A stretch of 11,078 bases of DNA from CAZTPH01 sp031552655 (GTDB taxonomy: Bacteria > Pseudomonadota > Gammaproteobacteria > UBA9339), in contig JAVBML010000005.1 of assembly GCA_031552655.1 (NCBI GenBank), positions 1-11,078 of the forward strand. Reading direction: 5' to 3'. Below are positions 6,943-11,078 of this stretch, one piece after another. Positions within the stretch are counted from its first letter, which is position 1; every line of letters begins with the position of its first letter. Position numbers and translations under genes: made by a program. Below the pieces are notes generated by a model. That model worked only from the letters and a program-made list of their open reading frames with translations, did no database searches and was not told the origin of the DNA.

Positions 6943-8253
6943 ATGAAAATTACTATTTTTGGTGCAGGCTATGTTGGCTTAGTTACGGGAGTTTGCTTAG
7001 CAGAGATTGGACATAGCGTGCTATGTGTGGATATCGATGGAGAGAAAATTGCTAAGCTTACCCATGGTGAGTCCCCCATATATGAGCCGGGCTTAGATGA
7101 GCTCCTGAAAAAAAATCTTGCGCTAGAAAACATATCCTTTACTTCCGATACTGCTGTGGGCGTAAAGCATGGTGACTATCTTTTCATTGCCGTTGGTACT
7201 CCTTCGGCCAGCGATGGCTCTGCAAATTTAAAGTATGTATATGATGTTGCCAGAGATATTGGTAGGAATATGGATAGATCCATTTTAGTTGTTAACAAAT
7301 CCACCGTGCCCGTTGGTACCGGCGATAAGGTCAAGTCCATTATATCCAAGGAATTAGCTAGGAGAGGGGCGACGATGGATTTTGATGTGGCTTCTAATCC
7401 AGAGTTTTTAAAGCAGGGAGATGCGGTGAAAGATTTCATGTATGCAGATCGTATTATCATTGGTACTAGTAACGCAGATGCCTTTGCTAGGCTAAGTGCT
7501 TTATATCAAACTTTGCAAACAAAAATAATAGCCATGGATCTACGCTCGGCGGAGTTATCTAAGTATGCTGCCAATGCTTTTTTAGCAACAAAAATTAGTT
7601 TCATCAATGAAATTGCCCAGTTTGCTGAAAAATTTGGTGCTGATATTGGTAAGATTAGGGAGGGTATAGGTAGCGATTCTCGCATTGGCTATAATTTTTT
7701 ACACGCGGGTTGTGGCTACGGTGGTTCATGTTTTCCCAAGGATGTGAGCGCTTTAATTTGGATGGCTCGGGAATATGGCATTGAAACACCTTTATTCAAT
7801 GCGGTGGAAAATATTAACATTCGCCAAAAACATTTAATATTTAATGGACTTAGTTGCTATTTTAAAGATCTTGAATGTCGTACCATTGCTCTTTGGGGAT
7901 TAGCCTTTAAGCCAAATACCAATGATATGCGTGAAGCGCCTAGTCGCGTTTTAATGGAAGCGCTTTGGAGGGTAGGTGCTCGTATTCATGCCTACGATCC
8001 AGTAGCCCTGGAGGAAGCTGAAAAAATTTATGGTCATCGCAGTGATTTAAAATTATGTAAGCAAAGGGATGAAGTATTGGAAGGAGCCGATGCGTTGGTC
8101 ATAGTAACGGAATGGGATGAGTTTCGCCGACCGAATTTAGAATTGATTAAAAGTAAGTTATCTAGGTCAGTAATTTTTGATGGACGCAATATTCTAGCTG
8201 GAGATGCTGTTAGAGCAGCCGGCATAGAATATCACGGCATTGGTAAATTGTAG
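6943..8253 (+). CDS. ugd: UDP-glucose 6-dehydrogenase
   Basis: Cytoplasmic enzyme that oxidises UDP-glucose to UDP-glucuronate with two NAD+, feeding capsule, exopolysaccharide or lipid A aminoarabinose pathways. The start at 6943 puts the Rossmann motif FGAGYVG at residues 6-12, as in the family, and gives 436 residues; an extension upstream to 6823 in this frame would overlap hpt and is not needed. A weak GGGG ribosome site (6933-6936) precedes it. Catalytic Cys263 sits in GCGYGGSCFPKD with Asp267, and Lys207 and Asn211 lie in ELSKYAANA, with the same relative spacing as the characterised streptococcal enzyme. The block NPEFLKQG has Gln158 where most members have Glu. The C-terminal UDP-binding domain (WGLAFKPNTNDMREAPS) is complete. 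plsC follows after 2 nt. Confidence 0.94.
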   Translation: MKITIFGAGYVGLVTGVCLAEIGHSVLCVDIDGEKIAKLTHGESPIYEPGLDELLKKNLALENISFTSDTAVGVKHGDYLFIAVGTPSASDGSANLKYVYDVARDIGRNMDRSILVVNKSTVPVGTGDKVKSIISKELARRGATMDFDVASNPEFLKQGDAVKDFMYADRIIIGTSNADAFARLSALYQTLQTKIIAMDLRSAELSKYAANAFLATKISFINEIAQFAEKFGADIGKIREGIGSDSRIGYNFLHAGCGYGGSCFPKDVSALIWMAREYGIETPLFNAVENINIRQKHLIFNGLSCYFKDLECRTIALWGLAFKPNTNDMREAPSRVLMEALWRVGARIHAYDPVALEEAEKIYGHRSDLKLCKQRDEVLEGADALVIVTEWDEFRRPNLELIKSKLSRSVIFDGRNILAGDAVRAAGIEYHGIGKL

Positions 8254-8255
8254 GC

Positions 8256-8987
8256 ATGGCCATGGTAGGTAGATGGAGAAAGGTTCTCATTATTACTGAG
8301 ATTGCGATGGTATCATTTGTCGATGCCATCAAAGTAATTCTGGGTAATTTTTTTTCGAAGAATAGTGAATCCTATATTCATGGAGTAATTCATAGCTGGG
8401 CCCGGACGATTTTAGCTATTCTGAAAGTGAATTATAAAATATGTAATCACCATGGATTTCAATTTTTAGATAATCGTCCCTATGTAATAATGAGCAATCA
8501 CTGCAGCCACATTGATATTCCTTTGATCTATGAAGCTTTTGCCAAAGATAGGGTTGCCATGATAGCAAAAAAAGAGCTTTTTCGGATCCCTTTTTTTGGG
8601 TGGGGAATGAAACTAGGAGGGTGTGTTACTCTGGATAGAAAAAATGCTCATCGGGCAGCTCAGGATTTGATCGTTGCTAGGAATAGTATGTTAGCTGGTA
8701 TGAGACTGTGGATCGCACCCGAGGGTACAAGATCCACTACGGGGAAAATGGCACCGTTTAAGAACGGTGGTTTTAAAGTAGCTAGAGAAGTGAAGGCAAT
8801 TATAGTGCCCGTAACTATTATTGGTAGCAATAGAGTGTTGCCAGCAAAGACTTTGGATTTTAGTTTGGATGAGGTAGTTGAGGTGCACATAGGAAGACCC
8901 TTGGACACAAGTAGCTATGGCGCCAAGGGTCTGGGATGCTTAGTGGCAGATACTGTTCGTGAAATTGCTGAAAAACTACCGCAATAA
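8256..8987 (+). CDS. plsC: 1-acyl-sn-glycerol-3-phosphate acyltransferase
   Basis: Membrane-associated enzyme that acylates lysophosphatidic acid to phosphatidic acid in glycerophospholipid synthesis. The 243 residues show the four acyltransferase blocks: NHCSHID (81-87, the HX4D catalytic motif with His82 and Asp87), KKELFRIPFFGWG (105-117), PEGTRS (155-160) and VPVTI (184-188). A hydrophobic N-terminal stretch (about 10-32) probably sits in or on the inner membrane. The gene starts 2 nt after ugd without a good ribosome site; in-frame ATGs at 8262 and 8307 are alternatives. It may be the main PlsC or a paralogue working on another lysophospholipid; its place beside ugd hints at an envelope role but does not decide this. 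Confidence 0.85.
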   Translation: MAMVGRWRKVLIITEIAMVSFVDAIKVILGNFFSKNSESYIHGVIHSWARTILAILKVNYKICNHHGFQFLDNRPYVIMSNHCSHIDIPLIYEAFAKDRVAMIAKKELFRIPFFGWGMKLGGCVTLDRKNAHRAAQDLIVARNSMLAGMRLWIAPEGTRSTTGKMAPFKNGGFKVAREVKAIIVPVTIIGSNRVLPAKTLDFSLDEVVEVHIGRPLDTSSYGAKGLGCLVADTVREIAEKLPQ

Positions 8988-9017
8988 TTAGAATTTTATT
9001 CCATGGATTAATTTAGT

Positions 9018-10130
9018 ATGAATCATAGTTGGAAAATGCGAACACTATTAGTGACAGTATATGGCGTTCTACTCTTGATTAATTACTATGTATTTTTACG
9101 ATTGTGGCAAATGATGCCGATGGTATTTCTGGGTAGAATTTTATTGATTACCGTGGCCGCGCTAATTTTTCTAGCTTTTAATCTTTATCCCTTTGTTCAT
9201 GGAAAACTACCAAGTTCCATTGCTGCCTGGGTTCATAGGATTGCCACGGGGTGGCTACCTGTTTTATTTTATCTCCTCTTGGTTTTTTTATTTTTGGACG
9301 GATTAAATTTTATTAAGCTTCTTCCCGGAGATATGTTGCATGGTAATGGCAGTGCTCTAGCTAGTTTAGTTGGTTCAATGATTTTAATTTTTCTCTGTGG
9401 CTATGTTAATTATAGCGACAAAAAAAGGGTGGAGCTTAATATTAATACCGCGGGAAAAATTAGAGATGAAAAACCCATAAGAGCAGTGGCCCTTAGTGAT
9501 ATGCATTTAGGTTATGGCATTGGTGCCGAGGAGCTTCGCCGCTGGATAGCTATGATTAATCGAGAGCAACCCGATGTGGTGCTCATAGCCGGTGATTTAG
9601 TAGATTTTCACGTGCGACCACTTCGGGAACAAAATATGGACAAAATCCTGGGAGCCATTGAGGCAAAATTTGGAGTTTACTGCGTTCTAGGTAACCATGA
9701 CTACTTAGAACTATCACAAACATTGGAATTTTTAAAGTCATCGAAGGTTATTCCTCTGAGAGATAGTAGTATTTTAGTTAATGATCAATTTTATATAGTT
9801 GGTAGGGATGAGTACTCTCAGGCGCCAAGAAAACCTCTGGGAGAATTGGTAGAGTCTTTAGATAAAAGTAAATTAATTATTTTACTCGATCATCAGCCTC
9901 GTGATTTTCAAGATGCAGTAATGCAGGGCGTTAATTTTCAATTTTCTGGTCATGTGCATCGAGGTCAATTCTGGCCCATATCGTTAATGGTAAAATGGCT
10001 CTTTGATCATGCCTATGGCTATGTGCACCAAAAAAATAGTCATTTCTATGTTAGTTCTGGTATAGGTATTTGGGGCGGAAAATTTAGAATAGGTACTCAG
10101 TCGGAATATGTGGTTATTAATTTTTACTAG
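9018..10130 (+). CDS. Membrane-anchored calcineurin-like metallophosphoesterase (YkuE/YaeI-like)
   Basis: A 370-residue protein with about four hydrophobic membrane segments (roughly 8-28, 38-60, 78-98 and 113-132), then a cytoplasm- or periplasm-facing phosphoesterase domain from about residue 153. All five metal-site motifs of the calcineurin fold are present: DMH (161-163), GDLVD (192-196), GNHD (225-228), His292 in DHQP, and GHVH (311-314). The tail YVSSGIGIWGGKFRIG resembles the YkuE/YaeI branch. The substrate is unknown: relatives act on phosphodiesters or pyrophosphates, and lipid A precursor hydrolases such as LpxH and LpxG share the fold, but I cannot assign one. It lies 30 nt after plsC with a weak ribosome site and converges on the minus-strand gene 16 nt downstream. 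Confidence 0.8.
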   Translation: MNHSWKMRTLLVTVYGVLLLINYYVFLRLWQMMPMVFLGRILLITVAALIFLAFNLYPFVHGKLPSSIAAWVHRIATGWLPVLFYLLLVFLFLDGLNFIKLLPGDMLHGNGSALASLVGSMILIFLCGYVNYSDKKRVELNINTAGKIRDEKPIRAVALSDMHLGYGIGAEELRRWIAMINREQPDVVLIAGDLVDFHVRPLREQNMDKILGAIEAKFGVYCVLGNHDYLELSQTLEFLKSSKVIPLRDSSILVNDQFYIVGRDEYSQAPRKPLGELVESLDKSKLIILLDHQPRDFQDAVMQGVNFQFSGHVHRGQFWPISLMVKWLFDHAYGYVHQKNSHFYVSSGIGIWGGKFRIGTQSEYVVINFY

Positions 10131-10291
10131 GTAATTCCCAGTTGCTTTATAGAAAGATTTCTGGTTTCTGACGCTGGCTGTATTTAGCGGTGAAAATTTT
10201 AGTTGCTAATTTGTATAGAATTCCACGAAATGCTTGGGCTCTCCGGGGGCATATTTTGATGCACGCAGTGCAGGAGATACATAGATGTCCA

Positions 10292-10298
10292 TTTTTTT
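10292..10298 (-). other. Second frameshift site in the EFR1-type gene (A7 on the coding strand)
   Basis: The coding strand reads TGG AAA AAA ATG in the middle frame. One extra A, or a -1 slip, gives TGG AAA AAA AAT GGA, restoring the second ferredoxin motif. Without it the frame runs 28 codons past the A run to TAG at 10206 and loses four cysteines. Confidence 0.75.
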
Positions 10299-10547
10299 CC
10301 AAGGATTATTATGGGAAATGGCTTTGGTGGGACAGTAATTAGCGCAGAGGCCACACAGGGAACAGCGCTGCTGATTAACCGTGGGTACTAGGGAAAGAAA
10401 GCTGGGAATTTTGGAAGATACATTACTTTTGGCTGTTAATTCAAGATCTTTAGTTATCGGTGTTGTTAGTTTTGCTAGACAGTGTTTGGTAAAATCTATG
10501 AGTAGCTTTAGATCAGTTTTATCAGGTCTTCCCGAAGCAACTGTGGG

Positions 10548-10553
10548 AAAAAA
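10548..10553 (-). other. First frameshift site in the EFR1-type gene (T6 on the coding strand)
   Basis: The coding strand reads GCT ATT TTT TCC CAC. Dropping one T, or a +1 slip, gives ATT TTT CCC ACA and continues the family sequence. Without it the frame ends at a TGA at 10522 after eight unrelated residues. Confidence 0.75.
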
Positions 10554-10946
10554 TAGCATGTTGAGCAATGAAAGCACCTGCACCTAGCACAGTGAAACCC
10601 TGGGAAGTGAGTATGTTTTTTATTTCCAGGAGAGCATTATCATAGGCGCGATTGCCGTAGCTTACCAAGGCAATGACCGGTGTATTTTCCCCCCGAAACT
10701 GCTCTAAGCGTTGGCGAGCAATGGTCGGTAATTTTCCTCCATACACAGGCATACCTACGATCGCCAAATCATCATTTGGTATTAGATTTTTGGGAGGATG
10801 GGTTCGCAGGAGATTGTGGTAATGGTTTTTATAGGCAATAATTTTCCCCACTGTTTTAACCATGATTTCCGTGGTACCACCGGGACTAAAATAAATTAGG
10901 TGACTATTCTGGGAGCGCATTTTTCTACCTATTAATTCTACCGCTG

Positions 10947-11025
10947 CTAGCCAAGGAGAACGAAGTGTAGGCTAGAAGTCCGAGGTAGGTGAGGGTTTTT
11001 AGTAGAGCAAAGCGAGTGCTAAAAA
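10947..11025. repeat. Purine-rich structured intergenic sequence, possible dispersed repeat
   Basis: Between two minus-strand genes lies a purine-rich stretch (plus strand) with two inverted repeats: CTAGCC (10947-10952) with GGCTAG (10970-10975), and TTTTTAG (10996-11002) with CTAAAAA (11019-11025). A shorter AGCA/TGCT pair at 11006-11009 and 11017-11020 competes with the latter. Similar words recur inside it (CGAAGTG, GCGAGTG). It has no coding frame. That it is a copy of a dispersed element is an inference. Confidence 0.3.
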
Positions 11026-11078
11026 TCTATACTAAGCGTTAAGTCATAGTAGCGTATTCCAGCTGCGGGACGGCCGAG
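11019..11078 (-). CDS. C-terminal 19 codons of a protein, perhaps an outer-membrane beta-barrel
   Basis: The minus strand is open from the window edge to a TAG at 11021-11019. The last residues, GRPAAGIRYYDLTLSIDF, alternate polar and hydrophobic and end in Phe, as in outer-membrane barrels recognised by the Bam machinery; TonB-dependent receptors often end in a GRxxYxLxLxxxF-like pattern. Only 19 residues are visible, so the family is a guess. It would lie upstream of, and in the same direction as, the broken EFR1-type gene. Confidence 0.35.
   Translation of the reverse strand, partial: LGRPAAGIRYYDLTLSIDF

Larger units (their letters stand above)
10147..10920 (-). pseudogene. EFR1-type flavodoxin/ferredoxin fusion, broken by two frameshifts
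   Basis: Read on the minus strand from ATG at 10920, the first part (about 124 residues) is flavodoxin-like: IYFSPGGTT (9-17, FMN phosphate loop), GMPVYGGKLP (56-65), VSYGNRAYDNALLE and GAFIAQHAIF. The frame then fails in a run of six T (plus-strand A run 10548-10553). Removing one T continues it as PTVASGRPDKTD, the expected next block, followed by the first [4Fe-4S] motif CSLCGLCANYCP. It fails again in a run of seven A (plus-strand T run 10292-10298). Adding one A gives NGHLCISCTACIKICP, the second cluster, and an end at 10147. The repaired protein is 257 residues with both clusters intact, close to the family length. An AGGTAG ribosome-like site lies 4 nt before the start. The family is redox-related and best known from anaerobes; substrate and role are unknown. 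Confidence 0.8.

Noticed and set aside
10206..10583. Two separate minus-strand genes (flavodoxin-like and ferredoxin-like) in place of one broken gene
   Set aside because: The joined sequence follows one protein family across both breaks, the supposed start of the second lies inside the first, and the final ferredoxin motif is only recovered by a second shift.
10381..10587. Plus-strand 68-codon open frame at the right end
   Set aside because: It lies opposite the EFR1-type gene, whose flavodoxin and ferredoxin motifs are clear on the minus strand.
1..11078. Mobile element, CRISPR, toxin-antitoxin or defence genes
   Set aside because: I saw no transposase or integrase, no regular direct repeats and no defence-associated domains on either strand. 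Both tRNAs are intact, with no adjacent integrase and no repeated 3' end that would mark an attachment site.

Overview
The window looks like ordinary chromosome from a moderately AT-rich gammaproteobacterium. The order hupB, tRNA-Val, tRNA-Asp, ppiD matches the lon-hupB-ppiD neighbourhood familiar from that class. LolD and the N-terminally anchored PpiD point to a Gram-negative double-membrane cell. The exact lineage cannot be read from the sequence; Legionella/Coxiella-like groups are a guess from protein style and base composition.

Layout, left to right. Positions 1-3487 (+) hold a tight run: the 3' part of nnr (bifunctional NAD(P)H-hydrate epimerase/dehydratase), lolD (ATPase of the lipoprotein-release transporter), which overlaps the end of nnr, and tldD (TldD/PmbA-family metalloprotease). 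A well-formed sigma70-type promoter and a structured leader then precede hupB (HU). A hairpin-plus-T-tract terminator follows hupB, then tRNA-Val(UAC). A 242-nt AT-rich spacer carries a promoter for tRNA-Asp(GUC). Positions 4395-10130 (+) hold ppiD, hpt, ugd, plsC and a membrane-anchored calcineurin-like phosphoesterase, closely spaced and probably read together at least from hpt onward. Several of these serve the envelope: periplasmic folding, UDP-glucuronate supply and phosphatidic acid synthesis.

The right end is on the minus strand and converges on the phosphoesterase gene. It holds a flavodoxin-plus-2x[4Fe-4S] protein of the EFR1 type (10147-10920), broken by two single-base frameshifts in homopolymers. 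The shifts have opposite sign, so the first and last parts share a frame. Upstream of it lies a purine-rich structured spacer and the last 19 codons of another minus-strand gene, ending like an outer-membrane beta-barrel.

I found no mobile element, CRISPR array, defence system or phage gene, and no convincing new system. The most informative oddities are the doubly frameshifted EFR1 gene, a Glu-to-Gln change near the Ugd active site, an unusual tRNA-Val, and the short envelope cluster ugd-plsC-phosphoesterase.
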